Shown here in pieces: positions 17,637 through 25,916 of a DNA stretch of 64,000 nucleotides (positions are counted from its first letter, which is position 1; the number at the start of each line of letters is the position of its first letter). A program made the translations under genes and the position numbers. Source of the stretch: Naumannella halotolerans (lineage in GTDB: Bacteria > Actinomycetota > Actinomycetes > Propionibacteriales > Propionibacteriaceae). The stretch spans positions 62,001-126,000 of the forward strand of contig NZ_SOAW01000001.1 in the NCBI RefSeq assembly GCF_004364645.1, in the 5' to 3' direction. The notes under the pieces are model-generated. The model ran no database searches and had not been told where the DNA came from. It saw nothing but the letters and a program-made list of their open reading frames with translations.

Positions 17637-18251
17637 GTGGAGGAGCAACTGCTGGCGCCGTTGGCTGCGGTGAGCATGATCGGCGCCTGGTTCGTCGTCT
17701 GTGAGGTGGCCGCGCGCTTCGCCGCCGGTGCCGAGGTGGAACTCTTCCGCAAGGCCGCACATATCGGAGGGACGGTGCTCGCCGCCGGCTCGCTGCTCTG
17801 GGTGGAGGTCATCGACTATGTGCTGATCGGGCTCGCCTTCGCCGTGGTGATGGCCGTGCTGCCGCGGTTCGTGCCGTTGCAGGCCATGAGCGAACGAGTC
17901 TCCGCCGGGCCGATCGCCTACGGCCTGGGTGTCGCCTGCGCCGCGCTGGTGGCGCCGAATGCGGCGATCTTCGGGGCCGCCCTGCTGATTCTCGGCCTGG
18001 CCGACACCGCCGCGGTGGTGATCGGCAAGCGATGGCCGCTGCGCCGGCTGCGCAGCGGCAAGAGCGTCGGCGGAGGCCTCGGCTTCTGGCTGATCGCCGC
18101 GATGCTGCTCGCAGGCGTCGGTGCGGTCGCCTGGCCGCTGGCCCTCGCCGTGGCCGTGCTGCTGGCCTTGGTTGAACTGGCCACCCCCGGCGGCTGGGAC
18201 AACCTCAGCGTGCCGGCTGCCGTGGCCGCGCTGGGCTGGTTGATGGTCTGA
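17637..18251 (+). CDS. Membrane CTP-dependent kinase-like protein (phytol/dolichol kinase family)
   Basis: A 204-residue polytopic membrane protein with six to seven hydrophobic segments and three motifs of the phosphatidate cytidylyltransferase/dolichol kinase fold: LFRKAAHIGG (about residues 40-49), GLADTAAVVIGKRWP followed by SGKSVGGGLGF (about 120-145), and ELATPGGWDNLSVP near the end. Phytol and farnesol kinases of this group phosphorylate isoprenoid alcohols with CTP or UTP. GTG at 17637 lies six bases after CAGGCT (17625-17630) with no ribosome binding site, suggesting leaderless expression. The substrate is unknown; a role in recycling an isoprenoid alcohol is inferred. Confidence 0.65.
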   Translation: MEEQLLAPLAAVSMIGAWFVVCEVAARFAAGAEVELFRKAAHIGGTVLAAGSLLWVEVIDYVLIGLAFAVVMAVLPRFVPLQAMSERVSAGPIAYGLGVACAALVAPNAAIFGAALLILGLADTAAVVIGKRWPLRRLRSGKSVGGGLGFWLIAAMLLAGVGAVAWPLALAVAVLLALVELATPGGWDNLSVPAAVAALGWLMV

Positions 18252-18459
18252 GAAGGTCTGGCGTACCGCGCCTCGAGTCGGGCCGGCGTCAGCACGCCGA
18301 TTTCGTGGCTCCAGATCGTCGAATCGGACCCGCAGTGCGTGATCGGGGCGACTGGAGCCACATTCTCGGTGTCAGGTGCCGGTCAACCTCCCCAGGAATG
18401 AAACCCGAGACACCCGCGTTGACCCGTATGATTGAAGAATCAACTAATCAGGAGTCAGG

Positions 18460-19584
18460 ATGCAACTCGGAATCTTCACCGTCGGTGATGTCACCCGCGA
18501 CCCCACGACCGGCCGTACCGTCAGCGAGCACGAGCGGATCAAGAACACCGTGGTCATGGCGAAGAAGGCCGAGGAGATCGGACTCGACGTGTTCGCCACC
18601 GGTGAGCACCACAACCCGCCGTTCGTCCCCAGCTCACCCACCACCACCCTGGCCTACATCGGCGCGCAGACCGAGCGGATCATCCTCTCCACCTCGACCA
18701 CGCTGATCACCACCAACGATCCGGTGAAGATCGCCGAGGACTATGCGACCCTGCAGCACCTGACCGACGGCCGGGTGGACCTGATGATGGGCCGCGGGAA
18801 CACCGCGCCGGTCTACCCCTGGTTCGGCCGCGACATCCGCGACGGGATCGAACTGGCGGTCGAGAACTACGCCCTGTTGCACCGGTTGTGGCGCGAGGAG
18901 GTCGTGAACTGGAGCGGCAAGCACCGCACCGCGCTGCAGGGTTTCACCGCCACCCCGCGCCCGCTGGACGGCGTACCGCCGTTCGTCTGGCACGGTTCGA
19001 TCCGTAGCCCGGAGATCGCCGAACAGGCCGCCTATTACGGCGATGGCTTTTTCCACAACAACATTTTTTGGCCGATGAGTCACACCAAGCAGATGGTGAA
19101 CCTCTACCGGCAACGCTGGGAGCACTACGGCCACGGACCGGCCCGGACGGCGATCGTCGGCCTGGGTGGACAGTTCTACATGGCGAAGAACTCCCAGGAC
19201 GCGGTACGCGAGTTCCGGCCCTACTTCGACCAGGCCCCGGTCTACGGACACGGTCCCTCCCTGGAGGAGTTCAGCCGGCTGACCCCATTGACGGTCGGTA
19301 GTCCGCAGCAGGTGCTGGAACGCTATGCCGCCATGCGCGAGGACGTCGGCGACTACCAGCGCCAGCTGTTCCTGATCGACCACGCCGGCCTGCCGATCGA
19401 CACCGTGATGCGACAGCTGGACCTGCTGGCAGAGATCCTGCCGGACCTGCGTGCCGCCTATGCCCAGGGGCGACCGGCGGACGTACCCGAGGCGCCGACC
19501 CACGATTCGTTGCTCGGGGCGAAGATCGTCGACCGGGTGGCAGCCGACCTGGCCTCGGCACGGACCGAGGAGGTGCAGTCGTGA
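18460..19584 (+). CDS. FMN-dependent luciferase-like monooxygenase, CE1758 family
   Basis: A 374-residue TIM-barrel luciferase-like monooxygenase (MQLGIFTVGDVTRDPTTGRT, FATGEHHNPPFVPSSP, ILSTSTTLITTNDPVKIAED, DLMMGRGNTAPVYPWFGRD). The sequence agrees with the CE1758 subfamily that is always paired with its own FMN reductase, and such a gene follows with a 4-bp GTGA overlap. AGGAGTCAGG precedes the ATG. Upstream, TGATT-GAAG-AATCA (around 18430-18444) is a short inverted repeat that may be an operator. It should oxygenate a small organic substrate with FMNH2 and O2; the substrate is not known for the family. Confidence 0.82.
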   Translation: MQLGIFTVGDVTRDPTTGRTVSEHERIKNTVVMAKKAEEIGLDVFATGEHHNPPFVPSSPTTTLAYIGAQTERIILSTSTTLITTNDPVKIAEDYATLQHLTDGRVDLMMGRGNTAPVYPWFGRDIRDGIELAVENYALLHRLWREEVVNWSGKHRTALQGFTATPRPLDGVPPFVWHGSIRSPEIAEQAAYYGDGFFHNNIFWPMSHTKQMVNLYRQRWEHYGHGPARTAIVGLGGQFYMAKNSQDAVREFRPYFDQAPVYGHGPSLEEFSRLTPLTVGSPQQVLERYAAMREDVGDYQRQLFLIDHAGLPIDTVMRQLDLLAEILPDLRAAYAQGRPADVPEAPTHDSLLGAKIVDRVAADLASARTEEVQS

Positions 19585-20159
19585 AGCTCGCGGTGATCAC
19601 CGCCGGGGTGGGCTCCCCCTCGGCCACCAAGCTGCTCGGTGACCGACTGGCCGAGGCCTTCGTCGTCGAGACCGGTGCCCAGGTCAGCCAGGTCGAACTG
19701 CGCCACCTGGCCCGGGATCTGGCCGGGCACCTGGTGACCCGGGTGCCGACGCCGGAACTGTCCGCGGCGATGGAAGCGGTCGCCGCGGCCGATGCCGTGA
19801 TCGCGGTGACACCGATCTACAACGGCAGCTTCCACGGGTTGTTCAAGCTGTTCATCGACGCCCTCGATCAGGACACCCTGGCCGATGTACCGGTCCTGCT
19901 GGCGGCGACCGGCGGTACGGTGCGGCACTCGATGGCGATCCAGCAGACGCTGGTGCCGCTGTTCTTCCACCTGCGGGCACGGATCCTGCCGACCACCGTC
20001 TTCGCCGCCACCGGTGACTGGGGAGATGCCGGCTCCGAGCTGCCGGGCCGGATCGAGCGGGCAGCGCGGGAACTGGCCGATTTCGTCGACGGGGCGCCGC
20101 GGCGCAGCCGTACCGATGAATTCGCGGTGGTCCCGTTCGAGGAACTGCTGAACCGCTGA
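19581..20159 (+). CDS. Partner NAD(P)H:FMN reductase, CE1759 family
   Basis: A 192-residue flavodoxin-fold NADPH-dependent FMN reductase (MKLAVITAGVGSPSATKLLG, VIAVTPIYNGSFHGLFKLFID, LLAATGGTVRHS). Its GTG start overlaps the stop codon of the monooxygenase gene (GTGA), a strong sign of one functional unit. It supplies reduced FMN to the luciferase-like partner. A GGTACGC/GCGTACC palindrome (20171-20184) lies between it and the converging peptidase gene and may end both transcripts. Confidence 0.85.
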   Translation: MKLAVITAGVGSPSATKLLGDRLAEAFVVETGAQVSQVELRHLARDLAGHLVTRVPTPELSAAMEAVAAADAVIAVTPIYNGSFHGLFKLFIDALDQDTLADVPVLLAATGGTVRHSMAIQQTLVPLFFHLRARILPTTVFAATGDWGDAGSELPGRIERAARELADFVDGAPRRSRTDEFAVVPFEELLNR

Positions 20160-20170
20160 GCATGGCCGCC

Positions 20171-20184
20171 GGTACGCGCGTACC
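20171..20184. terminator. Palindrome between converging genes, possible terminator
   Basis: GGTACGCGCGTACC is a perfect 14-base palindrome in the 35-base gap between the converging FMN reductase and peptidase genes. It could fold as a 5-bp stem with a 4-base loop. There is no U-tract. Confidence 0.3.
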
Positions 20185-20194
20185 AGCGTCGCGG

Positions 20195-21859
20195 TCAGGA
20201 GCAGCGCAACTCGCCGTCGGGGGTGTCGCCGTCGGCGAAGTAGTCGACCACGGCATCGTCGACACAGGAGTCACCGCGGCCATAGGCGGTGTGGCCGGTG
20301 CCTTCGAGGGTGATCAGGTGGGCTCCCGGCTGCTGTGCCGCCAGGTCCTCGGTCCACTCATAGGGCGTGGCCGGATCGCCGGTGACACCGATCACCAGCA
20401 TCGGCGGCGCCTCGGGATAGGTCTGGCGGATCGGGATCACTGCATCGACCGGCCAGGTCGGGCAGGCCAGGCTGGGTCCGAAGTAGGTGCCGAAGAGGTC
20501 CGAGCCGGACGCGGCGCTCTCGGCGTCGAGGCGGGCCTGTTCGATCCCGGTGTCACCGGCATCGAGGCAGTTGATGGCCAGGAAGGCGTTCGCCCCACCG
20601 GCGTAGTGACCGTTCGGGGCGCGGCCGTTGTAGCTGTCGGCCAGGCCCAGCAGGGCATCACCGCGACCGGCCATCGCCGCGGTCAGCGCATCGGCCAGCA
20701 GCGGCCACTGGTCGGAATCGGCGTACAGGGCAGCGATGATGCCGGTGACCGCCAGGGACTGGCTCAGGTCACGACCGCCGACCGCCAGCGGACGGCCGTC
20801 CAGGTCGTCCAGCAGACCGGTGATCCGGTCGATGATCCCGTCGGCCGAACCTTCCACCGAGCATTCCGGTGAACCGGAACACCACTCGGCGAACTCGCGC
20901 AGGGAGGCGTCGAAACCGGCCACCTGACCACTGCCCATTCCGGTGGTACGGAAACCGGTGTCGTCGCTGGGCAATGGGGCCACCGAATCCAGGGCGATCC
21001 TGCCCAGCCGATCGGGGAACAGTTCGAGGTAGGTCTGCCCGATGATCGTGCCGTAGGAGTAGCCGAAGTAGTTCAGCTTGTCGTCACCGACCAGTTCGCG
21101 CAGCAGGTCCAGGTCCTTGGCGGTGTCGACGGTGGAGACATGTTCCAGCAGTCGGCCCGAATCGGCCAGGCAGAGGTCGCCGAAGTTCCGCCAGCCCTCG
21201 ACCAGGTCGTCGAACTCGGGCTCGTTGTCGGGTGACTCGTCGAGCGCCAGCAGGGCATCGCGATCGGCGTCGGTCCCGCAGCGCACCGGGGTCGAGTTGG
21301 CTGTTCCGCGCGGATCCCAGCCGACGATGTCGTAGGCCTCCAGGCCCTCGGAGCGGAAGGCCTCGACCAACGCCACTCCCGACTCACCGGGGCCGCCGGG
21401 GTTGATGAAGATCGTGCCCAGCTTCGGGGTCCGGGTCGCTGGGCGCTGCATCAGGGCCAGTGTGACGGCACTGTCGGCAGGTAGGTCCCAATCCAGGGGA
21501 GCGGCCACCTCGGCGCAGCGGAACTCACCGCAAGCACTCCAGTCGAGCTGCTGGCCACGGTAGGCGTCCAGATCGGCCAAACCGTCCCGCATCCCCGGCA
21601 CCACGACATTCCCGGCATCGGACTCACCTCGATCAGGTGAGCGTTCGGCCGGGACGGGTTGTGCCGACGGTGCCGAACTGCCGGTCTCGGGTTCTGCGGT
21701 GCCGGCATCGCGTTCCAGTGATTCGCGCAGCAGGGTCGGGGCCCCGACAGCCACCACGGCGCCGAGGGAACCGGTGCCGAGGACAGCGATCGTCAACAGC
21801 ACCGAGAGGGCTGCACTGCGGAGGCGGGGCACCCGGCCATGGTAGACGGCGAAGGCCAA
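20195..21859 (-). CDS. Secreted/membrane-anchored alpha/beta-hydrolase, tripeptidyl aminopeptidase (SlpD/SlpE-like)
   Basis: About 554 residues. An N-terminal hydrophobic segment (LSVLLTIAVLGTGSLGAVVAV) directs export, followed by a Ser/Pro-rich linker and an alpha/beta-hydrolase peptidase. Oxyanion region FINPGGPGESG, WDPRGTANSTPVRC, nucleophile elbow FGYSYGT (Ser), acid Asp in VIGVTGDPATPYEW and His in LEGTGHTAYG complete the triad. The C-terminal TAP-like domain matches Streptomyces tripeptidyl aminopeptidases. TTG at 21859 has AGGAAG eight bases upstream; GTG at 21832 is an alternative. It overlaps nothing but follows the FAD monooxygenase gene closely. It probably releases peptides from proteins outside the membrane. 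Confidence 0.8.
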   Translation of the reverse strand: MAFAVYHGRVPRLRSAALSVLLTIAVLGTGSLGAVVAVGAPTLLRESLERDAGTAEPETGSSAPSAQPVPAERSPDRGESDAGNVVVPGMRDGLADLDAYRGQQLDWSACGEFRCAEVAAPLDWDLPADSAVTLALMQRPATRTPKLGTIFINPGGPGESGVALVEAFRSEGLEAYDIVGWDPRGTANSTPVRCGTDADRDALLALDESPDNEPEFDDLVEGWRNFGDLCLADSGRLLEHVSTVDTAKDLDLLRELVGDDKLNYFGYSYGTIIGQTYLELFPDRLGRIALDSVAPLPSDDTGFRTTGMGSGQVAGFDASLREFAEWCSGSPECSVEGSADGIIDRITGLLDDLDGRPLAVGGRDLSQSLAVTGIIAALYADSDQWPLLADALTAAMAGRGDALLGLADSYNGRAPNGHYAGGANAFLAINCLDAGDTGIEQARLDAESAASGSDLFGTYFGPSLACPTWPVDAVIPIRQTYPEAPPMLVIGVTGDPATPYEWTEDLAAQQPGAHLITLEGTGHTAYGRGDSCVDDAVVDYFADGDTPDGELRCS

Positions 21860-21890
21860 TCTGCACGCTTCCTGCGCGCCGCAGCGGCAG

Positions 21891-23177
21891 TCATCGGTGA
21901 TCGGCGCCGAAGAGGTCGGCGGCCAGTGCCGGCGGGTAGGGCCCGTAGCCGTTCCTGGCCGCCGATCGCCGGCGTGCACCGGGCAGGGCGGTGATCACCT
22001 TCAGCAGCCGGCCGGGAATCAACGGCCGGTTGCGTTCCCGGGCGTCGGCGGCGCGCTGCTCGGTCCGTACCTGTGCCTGCTGGACCTGGACGATGGCCGG
22101 TTCCCGGGCGCTCTGGATGGCCGACATGACCTCGGCTCCGGGCCGCTCGGTACGGCGCAGCGCCGGGACCAGCAGGTTGGCCGCGACCACTGCGTCCTGC
22201 AGCGCCATCAGGATCCCGTTGCCACCCACCGGGGAGATTACATGTGCGGCATCACCGATCAGCAACAACCCCTCGCGGTGCCAGGTACGTACCCGCTTGA
22301 GCTCCACCGAGAGCAGCGTGATCTGGTCGAACCCGGTCAGCAGCTCGATCCGATCGCCGAGCCAGCCCAGGTGGGCCGCCAGGAACTGCTTGATCGGCGC
22401 CACACCGGCGCTGCGGGCGGCGGCGTACCCGCCCTTGGGTACGGTCACCCCGATCTGCCAGTCCTGCACACCACCGAGCAGTCCGGCATAGGCGTCGCGG
22501 CCGAAGTAGAGGTCGACATCGGCCTCGGCCGGATCGTCGGGCCGTCGTGGCATCCGGAACCACAGCAGATCGGTGGTGGCACCAAGATCATCGACCGGAA
22601 GCTCGGAAAGCGCACGCAGCTTGGAGAAACGGCCATCGGCGGCGATGACCAGATCGGCCCGCAACTCCCGGGGACCGTCGGCGTCCCGCCAGGCAACCCC
22701 GGCCACCCGATCTCCGTCGAAGATCAACTTCCTGACCCGGGCGCCGGTGATCACGGTGAACTCCGGCAGTGCGGCGGCCCGCCCGGCGAGGAAGTCGAGG
22801 AACCGTACCTGCGGCATCAGGGCAACGAACGGGAAGCGGGAGTCCAGTTTCGTGTAATCGGTGGTGATCACCGTGCCGGCCGGGGTGAACATGCGGAACC
22901 GGGTGGCCTTGAAATGGGGGAGTGCCAGCAGGTCCTCGGCCAGCCCGAGCCGATCCATCAGCTCCAGGGTCCACGGATGCAGCGAATCACCCCGGAAGTC
23001 CCGGTCGAAGTCCTGGTGCGACTCCAGCAAGGTGACCGCGATCCCGGCGCGGGCCAGCAGGTACGCCGCCAGCATCCCGCCCGGGCCGCCGCCGACCACG
23101 ATGCAGCGCGGGGCTGTCGGTTCCTCGGGCTGCGGTTCATCGGGCTGCGGTTCATCGGGCCCCGGGTCATCCGTCAC
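21891..23177 (-). CDS. FAD-dependent monooxygenase (PHBH fold)
   Basis: A 428-residue flavoprotein hydroxylase. After an acidic Pro/Glu-rich leader of about 22 residues encoded by 15-bp repeats, the FAD motif is VVGGGPGGMLAAYLLARAG, with DLVIAADGRFSKLR in the middle and the GD motif LLLIGDAAHVISPVGGNG binding the flavin ribityl. These are the three PHBH-class fingerprints. GTG at 23177 is six bases after TAGGGT on the minus strand (23189-23184), so the mRNA is probably leaderless. Substrate unknown. It lies just upstream of the peptidase gene on the same strand. Confidence 0.8.
   Translation of the reverse strand: MTDDPGPDEPQPDEPQPEEPTAPRCIVVGGGPGGMLAAYLLARAGIAVTLLESHQDFDRDFRGDSLHPWTLELMDRLGLAEDLLALPHFKATRFRMFTPAGTVITTDYTKLDSRFPFVALMPQVRFLDFLAGRAAALPEFTVITGARVRKLIFDGDRVAGVAWRDADGPRELRADLVIAADGRFSKLRALSELPVDDLGATTDLLWFRMPRRPDDPAEADVDLYFGRDAYAGLLGGVQDWQIGVTVPKGGYAAARSAGVAPIKQFLAAHLGWLGDRIELLTGFDQITLLSVELKRVRTWHREGLLLIGDAAHVISPVGGNGILMALQDAVVAANLLVPALRRTERPGAEVMSAIQSAREPAIVQVQQAQVRTEQRAADARERNRPLIPGRLLKVITALPGARRRSAARNGYGPYPPALAADLFGADHR
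23127..23156. repeat. 15-bp tandem repeat in the FAD monooxygenase N-terminus
   Basis: GGGCTGCGGTTCATC occurs twice head to tail (23127-23141 and 23142-23156), flanked by degenerate copies. It encodes the repeated PDEPQ leader. The period is a multiple of three, so copy-number changes would keep frame. Confidence 0.75.
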
Positions 23178-23267
23178 TCATCGACCCTAGCCCGCCGCTG
23201 CCCGAACTCATCGGGAGCTGTGGCGACCTCCACCCGCTCCGAGGTCACCATAACTTCCGACAATCTG

Positions 23268-23852
23268 TCAGGACCAGATGCCGGAGGTGCCGCGTCGGTG
23301 GCTGTCCAGCAGATGGGTGTCGACGATCCCGACCGCCTCCATCAGCGCGAACATGGTGGTCGGGCCGACGAAGCGGAAGCCTTTGCGCTTCAGCGCCTTC
23401 GACAGTGCCAGTGACTCCGCCGAACGGGTCGGTACGTCGGCGAGCTCCCGTGGCACCGGGGTGGTCCGGGGCCGGAAGCTCCAGATGAAGTCGGCCAGAC
23501 CGCCCTCGTCCCGCAGGGCGAGCGTCGCCTGGGCATTGGCGATCGTGGCGTCGATCTTCGACCGGTTCCGGACGATCCCGGCATCGGCCCGCAACCGCTC
23601 CCGATCGGCCTGCCCGAATCCGGCCACGATCTCGGGGTCGAAGTCGGCGAAGGCGACCCGGAAGTTCTCCCGCTTCCGCAGGATGGTGGCCCAGGACAGA
23701 CCGGACTGGAAGGCCTCCAGGCTGAGCCGCTCGAACAGCCCGCGTTCGTCGCGTACCGGCATCCCCCACTCGGTGTCGTAGTAGGTGCGCAGCAAGGGGT
23801 CGACCGCGGCCCAGGCCGGGCGACGCAGACCGTCCTCGCCCAGCACCGTCAT
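23268..23852 (-). CDS. tag: DNA-3-methyladenine glycosylase I
   Basis: A 194-residue Tag-family base-excision enzyme. RRPAWAAVDPLLRTYYDTEWG carries the characteristic YHDxEWG-type stretch with Tyr and Glu for base recognition. Further features are LFERLSLEAFQSGLSWATIL, the helix-hairpin-helix region and KGFRFVGPTTMFALMEAVGIVDTH. Several zinc-binding Cys/His of the E. coli enzyme are missing (no N-terminal Cys), as in many actinobacterial Tags. ATG at 23852 is 4 bases after the stop codon of the DUF2207 gene, suggesting co-transcription. Confidence 0.88.
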   Translation of the reverse strand: MTVLGEDGLRRPAWAAVDPLLRTYYDTEWGMPVRDERGLFERLSLEAFQSGLSWATILRKRENFRVAFADFDPEIVAGFGQADRERLRADAGIVRNRSKIDATIANAQATLALRDEGGLADFIWSFRPRTTPVPRELADVPTRSAESLALSKALKRKGFRFVGPTTMFALMEAVGIVDTHLLDSHRRGTSGIWS

Positions 23853-23856
23853 CGGG

Positions 23857-25716
23857 TCACCACCCACCGCCGCCACCACCGCCGACGCCACCACCACCAC
23901 TGAAGCCGGATCCACCACCCGAACCCGAGCTCGGCGCGGTCATCGCCGAGGTGGCGGCAGTGCTGAACCCGTCCAGGGATGCGGCGAACGAGGCCGCTCC
24001 GTCGGGATCGAAGATCCACGGGCTGGCTCCGACGTACCAGGCGGGGACCACCAGATCGACATCGTCGCGCTGGGCCAGCTCGGCGAACACCCGGGTCCAG
24101 CGGTCGGTGAGTCCCCAGATCATCGCGTACGGCAGGTACCGGGAGAAGATGTCCACACCCTCCTCGAACCGGATCTGGTCGGCCTCGGCGGTCCGCAGAT
24201 AGGTACGGAAACCCGCGGCCTGGACGTTCAGCGCGGTACCGGTCGCCGACCGCCCGGGTACGCCGGAGGCCAGCACCGCCACCACCACCCCGAGTGCCAG
24301 CACCGCGACACCGACCAGGCCGATACCGAGGGTGAAACCGAGCGCGAGGAACAGCGCCACACCGAGCACGATCAAGCCGGTGGCGCTCAGGCCCCAGACA
24401 GCCCGGCTGCGTCGGGGATCGGATCGGAACCACCCCGAAGACGCGACCTCGTCGAACAGCTTCGCCAGGGTCCGCTCGGAGGGTTTCTGCAGGCCACCGG
24501 CCGTGGACAGGTCGACCGTCGGCCCGTCGGCGAAGAGACTGTCCAGCAGGACCCGCTCATAGCCGCGCAGCCCGGCCGGCTGTTTGTCGGTGGCCCGCAA
24601 CAGCCAGCCAGCGGAATCCTGTTTCGACTCGGTGCCCACCTGCTCGATCAACAGATGCCCGCGCGCCGCCAGATCGACCAGGGTGGCGCTGACCGCGGTC
24701 TGCCGCGTCTGCTTGCTGGCCAGCACATCCAGCTCGGCGGGGCGGACATCGTTCGGCGGGGTGAACTGCACGGCGATCGGGCCCTTGCGGTACGGGGTGG
24801 TCGATGCGGTGCCGGGGTCCTGCGGGCGCTGACCTGGAGTCAGGTCGGTGAAGGTGAGGTCGGCCTCCCGGCGGCGCAGCGCGACCGCGATCGCGGCGCC
24901 CGCGGCGGCCACCAGTGCTGCCAGACCGGCCGAGACCGGGTTCAGGCCGACGACCCGGCCGAAGGTGTATCGCTCGGTCAGGATCGGCTGTACGCCGGGG
25001 AAACTGCCGGCCGGCATGGCGGCCACGACTTGCATCCCGTCGCCCGGTTCCAGTTCGGCGATCGGGCCGTAGGTGGCCGAACGATCGTCCGGGCCGGGGG
25101 AGAACGCACACGGTTGGTCGTAGTCCTCACCGATCCAGCAGGCGTGGCCGGCGAGGTCGACCGGGGTACGGGTGGTGACCGTGACCTCGCGCAGGGGGAT
25201 CTCCCAGCCGGTGCCGATGGCATTCCAGCTCAGCTCGTCCAGACCGCTGCCCGGGGCATCCGGATTGAGCACCCCGGCGATGGTGTAACCCACCCGGTAG
25301 CGGTGCACACCTTCGAGCTCGACGTCCTCGTCGCCGATCCGGATCAACACCGCACCCCGTTCACGCTCGGTCTCGATCAGGGCCGGTGCGGTGTCGCTGC
25401 TGGCGGTGATCTCACTCACCGGCAATGATCGCCAGTGCTCGGAATCGTCGGGGATCTCCATCCGTTCGGGCACGGTGAGGTACGGGCCGTGCCCGGAGTC
25501 GTCACCGAAGTTGAAGTCGAAGTCGAGCACGACATCGAGTGATCCGTCGGGCTGCAGAGTGGCGTCGACGGCCATTCTGTCGATCGAATCGTCGTCACTG
25601 TCATCGGCGCGGGCAACGGCGGTGGAGCCGAGCAGCAGCGTGAGGCCGACGATCATGATCATCATCAACCGGAGCCAGGACCGGCTTCGCGGCAATGGGA
25701 AAGCAGGGCTGGTCAT
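23857..25716 (-). CDS. DUF2207 membrane protein with signal peptide and glycine-rich tail
   Basis: A 619-residue envelope protein. Signal peptide (LRLMMIMIVGLTLLLGSTAVARA), an extracytoplasmic beta-rich region of about 230 residues (LDVVLDFDFNFGDDSGHG), one transmembrane helix near residue 275, a cytoplasmic region, and two further helices (LIVLGVALFLALGFTLGIGL and following). The C-terminus ends in a Ser/Gly-rich tail typical of DUF2207 proteins. Function is unknown for the family. ATG at 25716 has GGAG seven bases upstream. It is followed at once by tag, and a strong hairpin (25797-25830) separates it from the upstream lat gene. Confidence 0.8.
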   Translation of the reverse strand: MTSPAFPLPRSRSWLRLMMIMIVGLTLLLGSTAVARADDSDDDSIDRMAVDATLQPDGSLDVVLDFDFNFGDDSGHGPYLTVPERMEIPDDSEHWRSLPVSEITASSDTAPALIETERERGAVLIRIGDEDVELEGVHRYRVGYTIAGVLNPDAPGSGLDELSWNAIGTGWEIPLREVTVTTRTPVDLAGHACWIGEDYDQPCAFSPGPDDRSATYGPIAELEPGDGMQVVAAMPAGSFPGVQPILTERYTFGRVVGLNPVSAGLAALVAAAGAAIAVALRRREADLTFTDLTPGQRPQDPGTASTTPYRKGPIAVQFTPPNDVRPAELDVLASKQTRQTAVSATLVDLAARGHLLIEQVGTESKQDSAGWLLRATDKQPAGLRGYERVLLDSLFADGPTVDLSTAGGLQKPSERTLAKLFDEVASSGWFRSDPRRSRAVWGLSATGLIVLGVALFLALGFTLGIGLVGVAVLALGVVVAVLASGVPGRSATGTALNVQAAGFRTYLRTAEADQIRFEEGVDIFSRYLPYAMIWGLTDRWTRVFAELAQRDDVDLVVPAWYVGASPWIFDPDGAASFAASLDGFSTAATSAMTAPSSGSGGGSGFSGGGGVGGGGGGGW

Positions 25717-25796
25717 CTGATCACTCCACAGGATCGGCGGTCTCGGCGCATCGGACACGCCGAGGCTGTCGTGCAGGTCACCGGTCGAGGATGCGC

Positions 25797-25830
25797 CGAG
25801 GCGTGCGGGGTTCGATCCCCGCACCCCTCG
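25797..25830 (-). terminator. Terminator hairpin after lat
   Basis: CGAGG-C-GTGCGGGG / TTCGAT / CCCCGCAC-C-CCTCG: an 8-bp perfect stem (25803-25810 with 25817-25824) extended by five more pairs across a C/C mismatch. It lies behind the lat stop codon and before the DUF2207 promoter, reading on the minus strand. The inner part looks like a tRNA T-arm but the loop is one base short. Confidence 0.7.
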
Positions 25831-25876
25831 CACACCCGATCGGCGCCACGCCGACATGCTAACGAGTCGACATGCC

Positions 25877-25916
25877 ACCGAGCGGATCAGGTCAGGACCG
25901 AGTGGATCAGGTCAGG
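25877..25916. repeat. 20-bp duplication across the lat stop codon
   Basis: ACCGAGCGGATCAGGTCAGG (25877-25896) is followed directly by a copy with one change (25897-25916). The second copy contains the lat stop codon, so the first is a 3' duplication in the untranslated region. Confidence 0.7.

Noticed and set aside
15908-17812. 634-residue minus-strand open frame
   Set aside because: Antisense to the acyl-CoA oxidase-like gene, with no recognisable domain and no start context.
23785-25428. 547-residue plus-strand open frame
   Set aside because: An antisense shadow of the DUF2207 gene; composition is low-complexity His/Gly/Arg with no motif.
25797-25830. Possible tRNA fragment (GCGGGGTTCGATCCCCGC)
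   Set aside because: The loop is one base too short for a T-loop when all pairs form, and no acceptor or anticodon arm flanks it. It is better explained as the lat terminator.
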